A DNA stretch of 64,000 nucleotides. Source: UBA1858 sp045105615 (lineage in GTDB: Bacteria > Pseudomonadota > Gammaproteobacteria > UBA4575). The notes beneath the pieces were generated by a model. It was given only the letters and a program-made list of their open reading frames with translations, was not told where the DNA came from and searched no databases. Location of the stretch: contig JBGCDS010000026.1 in the NCBI GenBank assembly GCA_045105615.1, positions 1 through 64,000 on the forward strand, written 5' to 3'. Shown here in pieces: positions 8,819 through 17,353 of the stretch (its first letter is position 1; each line of letters opens with the position of its first letter). A program made the translations under genes and the position numbers.

Positions 8819-8868
8819 ATATAGACCATATATGTTGCATATGATTTCAACCATATTGACCTATGTTG
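8819..8868 (-). repeat. Imperfect direct repeat upstream of exeA-gspB
   Basis: ATATAGACCATATATGTTG (8819-8837) is repeated as ATATTGACCTATGTTG (8853-8868) with a 2-bp deletion. Both copies lie in the 125-bp gap between cysS and exeA. The spacing between copies is about 34 bp, roughly three helical turns, as expected of a tandem operator. No known regulator is recognised. Confidence 0.3.
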
Positions 8869-8880
8869 ATAGCAAATAAT

Positions 8881-10257
8881 CTATATTTTACGCCAACTTG
8901 TCCCTTCTGGCCGATCTAGTATTTCTATTCCTAGCTCTGCTAGCTCATCTCTGATGCGATCAGCGGTAGCAAAGTCTTTATCGCTACGTGCTTGATTACG
9001 CTGCACAATGAGACCGTCTATCTTGGCCTCATCAACTTCACTGCTGCCGGCACCAAACCAAGCGCTAGGATCTTGTTGCAATAGCCCCACTGCTCTACCA
9101 CATTCAAGCATTGCGGCTTTTAGTGCGGCACGTTGCTGATCATCACTGGCATTATTAGCCTGCTTGGCCAAAGCATGCAGCTCACTAAAAGCTAATGGCG
9201 TGTTGAGGTCATCTTCAACCGCTTTATAAAATTTTTCAGTCATCTCTGTTGAAGACTTGGTTGCCTTGATCGCACTTAATTCTTCTAACGCACCATAAAG
9301 CCTATCTAAACTTTTCTTTGATGAAGTCAACAACTCATCCGTCCAATCAAGCGGGCTTCTATAATGCGTACTTAACAGCGCATAGCGCACTGCTTCTCCA
9401 GGTGCATTCTCTAATAATTGATGGACTAACAATACATTGCCAATCGATTTAGACATCTTTTCATAATTAACATTAACGAAACCATTATGAATCCAATATC
9501 GACAAAACACCTGATGATCATGCGCACAGGTACTTTGGGCAATTTCATTCTCATGATGTGGAAAAATTAAATCTTGCCCGCCACCATGGATATCAATGGT
9601 GTCACCCAAATGCTTTTCAATCATTGCCGAACATTCAATATGCCAACCAGGGCGACCTGCACCCCAGGGACTCTCCCAGGCAGGTTGTTCTGGCGTTGAG
9701 GGTTTCCATAAAACAAAATCTGCGGGATCTTTTTTGTACGGCGCAACTTCCACGCGTGCACCTGCAATCATGTCATCTCGATTGCGCCCAGAAAGTTCTC
9801 CATAGGTTTTATATGCAGGCACATTAAACATCACATGTTGTTCGGCTTCGTAGGCAAATCCTTTCTCTATCAACTGTTCGATCATTGCAATAATTTGATC
9901 AATGTGGTCTGTTGCACGCGGCTCAATGTCAGGCATATCCACACCCAACGACCCCATATCTTGATGATAAATATCTGTAAACTTTTTAGTAACAACATCT
10001 ATCCCAACACCTTGTTCGTTTGCGGCAGCGTTAATCTTGTCATCAACATCAGTTAAGTTTCTTGCATAGATAACTTTTTTATACTGCTGACGTAATAACT
10101 TAACCAATACATCAAACACGACGGCTGGACGCGCATTACCAATATGCGCATAGCTATACACAGTTGGTCCACAAACATACATGGTGACGCAATCAAGGTT
10201 TAATGGTACAAAGTCCTGCTTTTGTTTTGCTAATGTGTTGTACAGTTTAATAGTCAT
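8881..10257 (-). CDS. cysS: Cysteinyl-tRNA synthetase
   Basis: This class I synthetase charges tRNA-Cys in the cytoplasm. The 458 residues contain the HIGH-type motif HIGN (38-41) after VCGPTVYSYA, and KMSKS (267-271). The zinc ligands C29, C209 and the HHENE stretch around 234-238 are in place. The C-terminal DALR and anticodon-binding part ends with 'IEILDRPEGTSWR', typical of the bacterial enzyme. The gene is minus-strand, 39 bp downstream of ispB and 125 bp upstream of exeA. Confidence 0.98.
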   Translation of the reverse strand: MTIKLYNTLAKQKQDFVPLNLDCVTMYVCGPTVYSYAHIGNARPAVVFDVLVKLLRQQYKKVIYARNLTDVDDKINAAANEQGVGIDVVTKKFTDIYHQDMGSLGVDMPDIEPRATDHIDQIIAMIEQLIEKGFAYEAEQHVMFNVPAYKTYGELSGRNRDDMIAGARVEVAPYKKDPADFVLWKPSTPEQPAWESPWGAGRPGWHIECSAMIEKHLGDTIDIHGGGQDLIFPHHENEIAQSTCAHDHQVFCRYWIHNGFVNVNYEKMSKSIGNVLLVHQLLENAPGEAVRYALLSTHYRSPLDWTDELLTSSKKSLDRLYGALEELSAIKATKSSTEMTEKFYKAVEDDLNTPLAFSELHALAKQANNASDDQQRAALKAAMLECGRAVGLLQQDPSAWFGAGSSEVDEAKIDGLIVQRNQARSDKDFATADRIRDELAELGIEILDRPEGTSWRKI

Positions 10258-10296
10258 GTGATTAAGATATGTTGGTAAGCTTTAACTAATTAGCAG

Positions 10297-11265
10297 TTAA
10301 TACAATCTCGACACGGAAAAATCTGCCAGACTAGTTAATGCTGTTTTATATTCACTTTCAGGCAACCAAGCCAACGCCTGCTTCGCTCTATCAGCTTCTT
10401 GCAATGCAACACTCTCTGTATATTCCAGCGCCTTAGTCTGTTGAATAATGCCCGTGACAAATTGCAAACTATCACGGTCACCGTTCTCAATAATTTTTGC
10501 GAGCTGCCTTGCTTCTTCTGCAGATGCATTCTTTAGCGCATGAATAATTGGTAATGTTGGTTTTCCTTCTGCCAAATCATCACCAACATTTTTGCCCATG
10601 GTTTCACTATCTGCACGATAATCTAATACATCGTCTATTAATTGGAATGCAGTGCCTAAGTGTTTGCCATAATCTTCTAGCGCCTGCTCTTCCTTTGATG
10701 TTTTACCCGCGAGCAAAGCACCGATCTGGGCAGCAGCACCAAATAATTTTGCTGTCTTACATTTAATTACCTGCATGTACTGATCCTCACTGGTGCCTGG
10801 ATCATTACAGTTCATTAGCTGAAGTACTTCTCCTTCAGCAATCGTGTTGGATGTGGTGGATAAAATGTCCATGACTCGCATATCACCGACTTGGACCATC
10901 ATTTCAAAGGCACGTGAGAAAATAAAATCTCCCACCAATACACTAGCCTCATTTCCCCATATGGAATTTGCCGTCTCTTTGCCTCGGCGAAGGTCTGAAG
11001 AATCGACCACATCGTCGTGCAATAAAGTCGCTGTGTGGATAAATTCAATAATGGCTGCAGTTAAATAATGTTTTTCACCCTGATACCCACAAGCTCTAGC
11101 AGCCAGAACCGCAATCACGGGTCGCAGTCTTTTCCCTCCGCTATTGACGATGTACTCACCCATTTGCTCAATCAGTACTACATCAGAATGTAGTTGGGCT
11201 CGAATACTGGCATTGACGCCATCCATATCTTTGGCAACAAGTGCCTGTATTTCATTAAGTTGCAT
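10297..11265 (-). CDS. ispB: Octaprenyl diphosphate synthase (polyprenyl synthetase)
   Basis: It extends farnesyl diphosphate with isopentenyl diphosphate to make the side chain of ubiquinone or menaquinone. Both aspartate-rich motifs are intact: first LLHDDVVDSSDLRRG (DDVVD 84-88) and second LIDDVLDYRAD (211-215). The 322 residues match IspB. Chain length cannot be read with certainty. It is divergent from rplU, the same arrangement as in E. coli (ispB-rplU-rpmA-obgE), which supports the name. Confidence 0.93.
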   Translation of the reverse strand: MQLNEIQALVAKDMDGVNASIRAQLHSDVVLIEQMGEYIVNSGGKRLRPVIAVLAARACGYQGEKHYLTAAIIEFIHTATLLHDDVVDSSDLRRGKETANSIWGNEASVLVGDFIFSRAFEMMVQVGDMRVMDILSTTSNTIAEGEVLQLMNCNDPGTSEDQYMQVIKCKTAKLFGAAAQIGALLAGKTSKEEQALEDYGKHLGTAFQLIDDVLDYRADSETMGKNVGDDLAEGKPTLPIIHALKNASAEEARQLAKIIENGDRDSLQFVTGIIQQTKALEYTESVALQEADRAKQALAWLPESEYKTALTSLADFSVSRLY

Positions 11266-11422
11266 GTAGATTTATGGGGTTTCGCTAGAAATGCCTCGCC
11301 GTAAGGCAGACACATACATATTATTAGATAGTCTCATTGATCGATACCTTCTTGGCATCACAGGGTGTATATTTGTTCTGTGGTCACAATAATGAACGGT
11401 CACACTCTAGTAGGCAAGACGA

Positions 11423-11451
11423 TTGACCTATCACTACTTAGTCGTTAGAAT
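11423..11451 (+). promoter_or_regulatory. Sigma-70 promoter of rplU-rpmA
   Basis: TTGACC (11423-11428) and TAGAAT (11446-11451) are separated by 17 bp, giving five of six matches in each hexamer. Transcription should begin near 11458 and leave a leader of about 35 nt before the rplU ATG. Confidence 0.7.
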
Positions 11452-11493
11452 GCCGCGCTCTTTTTCCTAAAGATACACGAAGTCACAAAAATT

Positions 11494-11805
11494 ATGTATG
11501 CAGTTATCGCCACAGGCGGAAAACAATATCGAGTCGAGCAAGGGGATGTCCTTCGCGTCGAAAAATTAAATGTTGAAGAAGGCGGAACAGTCGACTTTGA
11601 CCAGGTACTTATGATGGGTACCGGTGACAGCGTAAATATAGGCGCACCTTACATAGATGGCGGAAAAGTCAGCGCTGAAGTACGTGCTCACGGCCGTGCT
11701 AAGAAGATAGAAATTATCAAATTCAAGCGCCGTAAGCATCACCGCAAGCAAATGGGACACAGACAGTCCTACACAGAATTAGTTATTAAAGAAATTAGTC
11801 AGTAA
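11494..11805 (+). CDS. rplU: 50S ribosomal protein L21
   Basis: This 103-residue large-subunit protein binds 23S rRNA. The sequence MYAVIATGGKQYRV and the basic stretch KKIEIIKFKRRKHHRKQMGHRQ are characteristic of L21. It starts the rplU-rpmA operon behind a clear sigma-70 promoter. rpmA follows after 16 bp. Confidence 0.99.
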   Translation: MYAVIATGGKQYRVEQGDVLRVEKLNVEEGGTVDFDQVLMMGTGDSVNIGAPYIDGGKVSAEVRAHGRAKKIEIIKFKRRKHHRKQMGHRQSYTELVIKEISQ

Positions 11806-11821
11806 TACGGAATAAAACGCA

Positions 11822-12079
11822 ATGGCACATAAGAAAGCAGGTGGTAGTACCAGAAACGGTCGTGATTCGGAATCGAAACGACTTGGTGTTAAATGTTTTG
11901 GTGGTCAACAGGTAGTTCCTGGCAATATCATCTTACGTCAACGCGGAACTAAATTTCACGCCGGACAAAACGTTGGATTGGGCAAAGATTATACAATATT
12001 TGCCAAGACACCCGGTGTTGTAAAGTTTGAAGTGAAGGGCCCTAAGAATAGGAAGTATGTCAGCGTCGTAAGCGCATAG
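11822..12079 (+). CDS. rpmA: 50S ribosomal protein L27
   Basis: This 85-residue ribosomal protein has a flexible N-terminus (MAHKKAGGSTRNGRDS) that reaches the peptidyl-transferase centre. The full family sequence is present through 'GPKNRKYVSVV'. The N-terminus begins AHKKAGGS directly, with no cleavable extension of the Firmicute type. It is followed by a strong terminator at 12109-12130. Confidence 0.99.
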   Translation: MAHKKAGGSTRNGRDSESKRLGVKCFGGQQVVPGNIILRQRGTKFHAGQNVGLGKDYTIFAKTPGVVKFEVKGPKNRKYVSVVSA

Positions 12080-12103
12080 TAGACACACCACTTTCAATTT
12101 TTA

Positions 12104-12132
12104 AAAAGCCCCGAGATTCGGGGTTTTTTTTT
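12104..12132 (+). terminator. Rho-independent terminator after rpmA
   Basis: CCCCGA (12109-12114) pairs with TCGGGG (12118-12123) across GAT and is followed by nine T. An A-tract on the left makes it usable in both directions. It separates the ribosomal pair from obgE. Confidence 0.93.
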
Positions 12133-12164
12133 GCCCAGCAATAACGCATAAATAGGTCAGCGAT

Positions 12165-13193
12165 ATGAAGTTCGTAGATGAAGCTACAATCACAGTATAT
12201 GGTGGAAATGGCGGCAACGGCTGCCTGAGCTTCCGCCGTGAGCGCTTTGTAGCCAAAGGTGGGCCTGACGGTGGCGATGGCGGCGATGGCGGCTGTGTTT
12301 ACCTACGGACTAAAGAAGGTGTGAATACCTTAGCTGATTTCCGTTTCACACGTAGCTTCAAGGCTAAAGCCGGCGCAAATGGTGGTGGTAGCAACTGCAC
12401 TGGCAGATCTGGTGAAGATTTATACATTGATGTTCCAGTCGGCACAGAAGTCTATGATGACAACACTGATGAGTGCATTGGCGATCTAACCACCGAAGGT
12501 CAGACATTACTAGTTGCCAATGGCGGCTTTCACGGCTTAGGCAATCAACGTTTTAAAAGTTCTACTAATCGCGCACCGCGTAAAACTACTAATGGCTCTG
12601 AAGGTGACATTCGTGATTTACGTTTAGAGTTAAAACTACTCGCTGATGTTGGTTTGTTAGGGTTGCCTAGTGTCGGCAAGTCATCGTTAATTTCAGCGGT
12701 ATCGGAAGCTCGGCCTAAAATTGCAGATTATCCATTTACCACTTTGCACCCTAATTTGGGCGTCGTTAGAGTGGGTCCGTTACAAAGTTTTGTCATGGCT
12801 GATTTACCTGGCTTAATCGAGGGAGCAGCTCAGGGGCATGGTTTAGGCATCCAGTTTTTGAAACACCTTTCTAGATGCCGCGTATTAGTACATATGATTG
12901 ATTTATCAGAACGAGGAGAGGGTGAGGACGCTATTTCTCAGTACCATACGATAGAAAAAGAGCTACAAGAATACAGCGAAGCGGTGTCGAATAAACATCG
13001 CTGGCTAGTATTTAACAAAGTTGACCTCTTACTAGAAGAAGAGCAACAACAAATGATTGAACAGGTATGCGAGAAGATTAGTTGGCAGGGACCTGTTTAT
13101 GCCATTTCTACTGTTTCTAGGGTAGGCTTGGATCAATTATGTAAGGATATTCTTGGGTACCTAGTCGAGCAAGAAAACGAACATGAACAATGA
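12165..13193 (+). CDS. obgE: GTPase ObgE/CgtA
   Basis: This ribosome-associated GTPase acts in 50S assembly and stress control. The N-terminal Obg domain (about 1-160) is rich in Gly turns (GGNGGNGC, GGDGGDGG). The G domain has the P-loop GLPSVGKSS (166-174), switch DLPGLIEG (213-220) and FNKVDLL. The acidic C-terminal tail is short, for a total of 342 residues. The last 11 bp overlap proB, implying translational coupling. Confidence 0.97.
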   Translation: MKFVDEATITVYGGNGGNGCLSFRRERFVAKGGPDGGDGGDGGCVYLRTKEGVNTLADFRFTRSFKAKAGANGGGSNCTGRSGEDLYIDVPVGTEVYDDNTDECIGDLTTEGQTLLVANGGFHGLGNQRFKSSTNRAPRKTTNGSEGDIRDLRLELKLLADVGLLGLPSVGKSSLISAVSEARPKIADYPFTTLHPNLGVVRVGPLQSFVMADLPGLIEGAAQGHGLGIQFLKHLSRCRVLVHMIDLSERGEGEDAISQYHTIEKELQEYSEAVSNKHRWLVFNKVDLLLEEEQQQMIEQVCEKISWQGPVYAISTVSRVGLDQLCKDILGYLVEQENEHEQ

Positions 13194-14310
13194 CAACACG
13201 TCGACTCAGCAATCTAAACGTTGGGTAGTAAAAATTGGCAGTTCGCTCATCACCAATGATGGTCAGGGTCTAAACTTAAGCGCCATTAAGGCCTGGATGC
13301 GCGAATTCGCAGAGCTACGTAAACAGGGCTATGAGCTTATCTTGGTTTCCTCAGGTGCTGTTGCCGAAGGCATGGCAAGACTAGGCTGGACACAACGCCC
13401 ACGCACTTTACACGAACTACAGGCTGCTGCTGCGATTGGCCAGATGGGCTTAGTGCAAGCCTATGAAAAGTATCTACAAGAACATGACTTACACAGTGCT
13501 CAGGTCTTGCTTACCCATGAAGATTTACGTGATCGACAGCGTTATATCAACGCACGTTCAACATTAACGACTTTATTAGAATTGGGTGTCATTCCTGTAG
13601 TAAATGAAAATGACACCGTGGCAACCGATGAAATCCGTTTCGGTGATAACGACAACCTTGCTGCCCTTGTTGCTAACTTAATCAGTGCAGACCAATTAAT
13701 TATCCTCACTGACCAGGCAGGTATTTTTGATAAGAATCCTAATGAATTCAAAGACGCGAAATTGATCGAATCTTGTTCTACAAATGATAGGATTTTGGAC
13801 ATTGTTGCTGGTCCATCTCACCATTCGCTAGGACGTGGCGGCATGCTCACAAAAGTATCTGCGGCGAGAAGAGCCGAGCGCTCTGGCACATCGACGATTA
13901 TATTGTCTGGTAAACAAACAGATGTTCTACTTTCCGTCGCTGCCGGCAGCTATACCGGTACAACTATTCAACCTGCGATTGAACCATTAACCGCGCGCAA
14001 ACAGTGGATAGCAAATCAGCTGAAAGTCGTGGGTAGTATTCAATTAGATACAGGTGCTAGTAATGTTATTAGATCTGGCGGAGCCAGCTTATTACCGATT
14101 GGTGTTACGTCTGTAAAAGGCGTGTTTAAACGGGGCGATTTAGTCGCCTGTACCGATGATCAAGGCAATGAGATTGCGCGTGGGTTGATAAATTATAGTG
14201 CCGATGAAACCAACAAGATTCTCGGCAAATCGACAGCTGAGATAGAACCTATCTTAGGCTATATCGATGAACCAGAGTTAATCAATCGAGATAATTTAGC
14301 CGTTCTGTAA
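13183..14310 (+). CDS. proB: Glutamate 5-kinase
   Basis: The first enzyme of proline synthesis phosphorylates glutamate at the gamma carboxyl. The amino-acid kinase domain (about 13-260) has VVKIGSSLIT, VSSGAVAEG, NENDTVATDEIRFGDND and GRGGMLTK. A C-terminal PUA domain (about 285-365) follows, so this is the long 375-residue form seen in enterobacteria and pseudomonads. It overlaps obgE by 11 bp. proA is not adjacent. Confidence 0.97.
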   Translation: MNNDNTSTQQSKRWVVKIGSSLITNDGQGLNLSAIKAWMREFAELRKQGYELILVSSGAVAEGMARLGWTQRPRTLHELQAAAAIGQMGLVQAYEKYLQEHDLHSAQVLLTHEDLRDRQRYINARSTLTTLLELGVIPVVNENDTVATDEIRFGDNDNLAALVANLISADQLIILTDQAGIFDKNPNEFKDAKLIESCSTNDRILDIVAGPSHHSLGRGGMLTKVSAARRAERSGTSTIILSGKQTDVLLSVAAGSYTGTTIQPAIEPLTARKQWIANQLKVVGSIQLDTGASNVIRSGGASLLPIGVTSVKGVFKRGDLVACTDDQGNEIARGLINYSADETNKILGKSTAEIEPILGYIDEPELINRDNLAVL

Positions 14311-14349
14311 GCGAGAAGTGCATTAAAGCATCTTCCTTTACAGACTAAA

Positions 14350-14610
14350 TTACATTGCGCGGATGCGCGAATTCAAACGTTGCTTATGTCTCGCTGCTTT
14401 ATTGGTATGAATGATACCTTTACGAGCAGATGAATCGATTACAGGCACAGACGCTGTATATAACTTTTGAGCTTCTTCTTTGTTGCCATCATCAATCGCT
14501 TTAACCACATTTTTAATAAATGTGCGAAGCTTTGATCTCATCGCGACATTTGCCTGTCGAGATTTCTCTGAAGTGCGTGCTCTTTTACGTGCTGAAGCTA
14601 TATTTGCCAA
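14350..14610 (-). CDS. rpsT: 30S ribosomal protein S20, UUG start
   Basis: This is an 86-residue basic 16S rRNA-binding protein. With the UUG at 14610 the product begins ANIASARKRARTSEKSR directly after Met, aligning with the S20 N-terminus. GAGGA lies 6 nt upstream of the UUG. An in-frame ATG at 14685 would add 25 residues foreign to the family and lies upstream of the predicted transcription start. A UUG start is also used by E. coli rpsT, where the weak start is part of autoregulation. The gene is divergent from murJ, as is common. Confidence 0.96.
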   Translation of the reverse strand: MANIASARKRARTSEKSRQANVAMRSKLRTFIKNVVKAIDDGNKEEAQKLYTASVPVIDSSARKGIIHTNKAARHKQRLNSRIRAM

Positions 14611-14653
14611 AATCTGTCCTCTTGAATCTAAGCATTGTGTTTTAGGGCGTCGA

Positions 14654-14682
14654 ACTATGCGTTTTTCGCTGTAAAATGTCAA
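14654..14682 (-). promoter_or_regulatory. Sigma-70 promoter of rpsT
   Basis: On the minus strand a perfect TTGACA (14682-14677), 17 bp and CATAGT (14659-14654) form a strong promoter. The start near 14647 gives a leader of about 37 nt before UUG and excludes the upstream ATG at 14685 from the mRNA. Confidence 0.7.
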
Positions 14683-14855
14683 CAAAATACCCGTCTAAAC
14701 CATCACCAATTGGTGCCAATACGGGATAATTGTCTATTTAGCCAAGCTGAAATAGACATGTAGCAAATCATCTTGGCAACAGTGATGCAAATTCGGCGTT
14801 AATAGGTTAGAGTTTTTCTTTACAAATCAATCAAATATCCTCTATTTAACACCAC

Positions 14856-16412
14856 GTGAGCAAGAAGCCTGTTAAATCCACCTTAGTCGTTGGTGGCGCT
14901 ACCCTAGTCTCTCGCATATTTGGCTATGCTCGTGATGCCATCATATTTATCGTGTTCGGCGCTAATGCAGGCACTGATGCCTTTTTCGTGGCGTTCCGCA
15001 TCCCAAACTTTCTTAGACGCTTATTTGCAGAAGGTGCTTTTTCACAGGCTTTCGTGCCAGTAATGACGGCTCACTTACATAAAAGTGAAAATGATTTTAA
15101 ACGCTTAATCGATCATGTTACTGGCTTGTTATCGGTTATTTTATTGGTTATCACAGCACTTGGTATTTTATGTTCACCCTGGTTGATACATATATTCGCA
15201 CCTGGGTTTGATGATCCTACGCAAGAGCTACTGGCTAGCGACATGCTTAAGATCACTTTTCCTTATGCATTGTTTATTTCGCTGACAGCCCTTTCTGGCA
15301 GTATTTTAAATATTCGCCAAAAGTTTGCGGTGCCGGCACTAACGCCCGTATTTCTCAACCTTTCATTAATTGGGGCTGCCGTATTATTATCTCCTCATAT
15401 GGCAAACCCAGTCAGCGCATTAGCTTGGGGAGTTTTCATTGCAGGCGTCGTTCAGCTGTTATTCCAAATACCTTTTCTAATCAAAGCTCACTCATTACCG
15501 TTACCCAAATTATCGGGTGCTAAACAGGGTGTCGATAGAATTCTCAAATTAATGCTGCCAGCAATCTTCGGTAGCTCGATAGTGCAAATCAATTTACTTA
15601 TCAACACTATTATTGCCTCATATCTGCTTGCAGGCAGTATTAGCTGGTTATACATATCCGATCGATTTGTTGAGCTGCCTCTTGCTTTATTTGGAATTGC
15701 CACTGCAACTGTTATCTTGCCGATGTTGTCGAAACAACATGTATCTAATCAACATCAGGCATTTGACCAAACCATTCAGTGGGCACTAAAAATATCTTTA
15801 CTAATCTCCATTCCCGCGATGCTAGGTCTTGTAGTTTTATCAGGGCCAATACTTTCCACACTAGTGCAATACCGAGAATTCAGTGTATTTGACACTCAGA
15901 TGGCAACACTCAGCTTAATGGCCTACTCACTTGGGTTACCTGCATTTATTTTTATCAAGGTGTTGGCCCCAGGATTTTACTCGCGCCAAGACACGAAAAC
16001 TCCCGTAAAAATTGGAGCTTTTGTGATAATTATTAATATTGCACTTAATCTATTGTTTATATGGTCATTGCCTGACATAAAAACACCTGGTGCGCACGCT
16101 GGCCTTGCACTTGCGACATCGCTATCTGCTTACATCAATGCCAGCCTATTATTTATCCTTTTAAGGCGAACCCAAGCGCTACAAGCAAACTCGGAAAGAC
16201 TGTCGTTAGGCTTAAAGGTATTTTGTAGTTCCTTGATAATGCTACTGTGTTTATGGCTGATTAATCCTGGGCCTGAGGTTTGGTCTAACTGGAATAGCAT
16301 TACTCGGTTTACCTCGCTAACCGGGCTAATTATTATCGGCATCTCTATTTATTCTGGCCTACTGATACTACTTGGTTTACGTCCAAGCCAGTTCCGCCTG
16401 CAATCGCGTTAA
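14856..16412 (+). CDS. murJ: Lipid II flippase MurJ
   Basis: This 518-residue polytopic protein of the MOP superfamily moves lipid II across the inner membrane for peptidoglycan synthesis. Its conserved start region is LVVGGATLVSRIFGYARD, followed by FFVAFRIPNFLRRLFAEGAFSQAF, both MurJ signatures. About 14 hydrophobic segments follow. The start is GTG (14856). It is divergent from rpsT and 5 bp upstream of ribF, so murJ-ribF-ileS-lspA-ispH probably form one transcription unit. Confidence 0.97.
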   Translation: MSKKPVKSTLVVGGATLVSRIFGYARDAIIFIVFGANAGTDAFFVAFRIPNFLRRLFAEGAFSQAFVPVMTAHLHKSENDFKRLIDHVTGLLSVILLVITALGILCSPWLIHIFAPGFDDPTQELLASDMLKITFPYALFISLTALSGSILNIRQKFAVPALTPVFLNLSLIGAAVLLSPHMANPVSALAWGVFIAGVVQLLFQIPFLIKAHSLPLPKLSGAKQGVDRILKLMLPAIFGSSIVQINLLINTIIASYLLAGSISWLYISDRFVELPLALFGIATATVILPMLSKQHVSNQHQAFDQTIQWALKISLLISIPAMLGLVVLSGPILSTLVQYREFSVFDTQMATLSLMAYSLGLPAFIFIKVLAPGFYSRQDTKTPVKIGAFVIIINIALNLLFIWSLPDIKTPGAHAGLALATSLSAYINASLLFILLRRTQALQANSERLSLGLKVFCSSLIMLLCLWLINPGPEVWSNWNSITRFTSLTGLIIIGISIYSGLLILLGLRPSQFRLQSR

Positions 16413-16417
16413 TCGAT

Positions 16418-17347
16418 ATGATTTTACTTCGCGGCAGCAACGAACTTGCAAGAGTTGATCAACCAACCATCGCCACGATTGGCAACTTTGATGGTTTCCA
16501 TCTGGGTCACCAGGAGATTATTAATTTTGTCATTAGCAAATCAGCACAACAAAAAGCGAAATCAGTATTAATCAGCTTTGAGCCATCACCCAAAGAATTT
16601 TTTGCTGGAGCAAAGGCCCCTGCTCGCATCTACCAAATACGTAAAAAAATTGAATTAGCCGATCAATTTGGATTCGACTACTTTGCCTGTCTCCATTTCA
16701 ATAAAGCCTTAGCTAGTATGTCAGCAGTGGACTTTGTGCAGAAGATCTTGCACGATTCGCTACAGGTCAAAAACTTAGTCGTAGGAGATGATTTTAAGTT
16801 TGGGCATCAACGCAGTGGTGATATCGATTTACTCCGTGATATGGGTACATCGCTCGGCTTTGAAGTGGAAGATCAGAGCACTATATTGCATGAGCACAGT
16901 CGCGTCAGCAGCACGTTGATAAGAGAAAAATTAGACAAGGGCGAGTTTGAGAATGCAGCGACATTACTTGGTCGCCCATTTAGCATGTCTGGTTATGTTT
17001 TTCATGGTGATAAAAAAGGTCGTACCATTGGTTTTCCTACGGCGAATATTTTGATTAGGCGAAAAGTCTCGCCGATCAAGGGAGTCTTTGCTGTCAGTGC
17101 AAGTCAGTACCATAGTAAGTGGCAAGGTGTTGCCAATGTAGGCAACAGGCCCACCGTCAATGGTCAACGATTACAGTTAGAAGTACATTTGTTTAATTGC
17201 CAAGAAAATTTATATGGCAAAAGATTGGATGTTCAATTTCATACTAAGTTAAGGGATGAAATAAAATTTCCATCATTTGAAGCACTGAAACATCAGATAA
17301 CTATTGATGTTACAAAGGCACAACACTACTTTAGTCAAAGGACGTAA
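16418..17347 (+). CDS. ribF: Bifunctional riboflavin kinase / FAD synthetase
   Basis: It makes FMN from riboflavin and then FAD. The N-terminal adenylyltransferase domain has GNFDGFHLGHQ (22-32) and the ISSTLIRE-like stretch RVSSTLIREKLDKG. The C-terminal flavokinase domain has GRTIGFPTANI and GVANVGNRPTV. At 309 residues it is the normal length. It sits between murJ and ileS as in many gammaproteobacteria. Confidence 0.97.
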   Translation: MILLRGSNELARVDQPTIATIGNFDGFHLGHQEIINFVISKSAQQKAKSVLISFEPSPKEFFAGAKAPARIYQIRKKIELADQFGFDYFACLHFNKALASMSAVDFVQKILHDSLQVKNLVVGDDFKFGHQRSGDIDLLRDMGTSLGFEVEDQSTILHEHSRVSSTLIREKLDKGEFENAATLLGRPFSMSGYVFHGDKKGRTIGFPTANILIRRKVSPIKGVFAVSASQYHSKWQGVANVGNRPTVNGQRLQLEVHLFNCQENLYGKRLDVQFHTKLRDEIKFPSFEALKHQITIDVTKAQHYFSQRT

Positions 17348-17353
17348 CACTCA

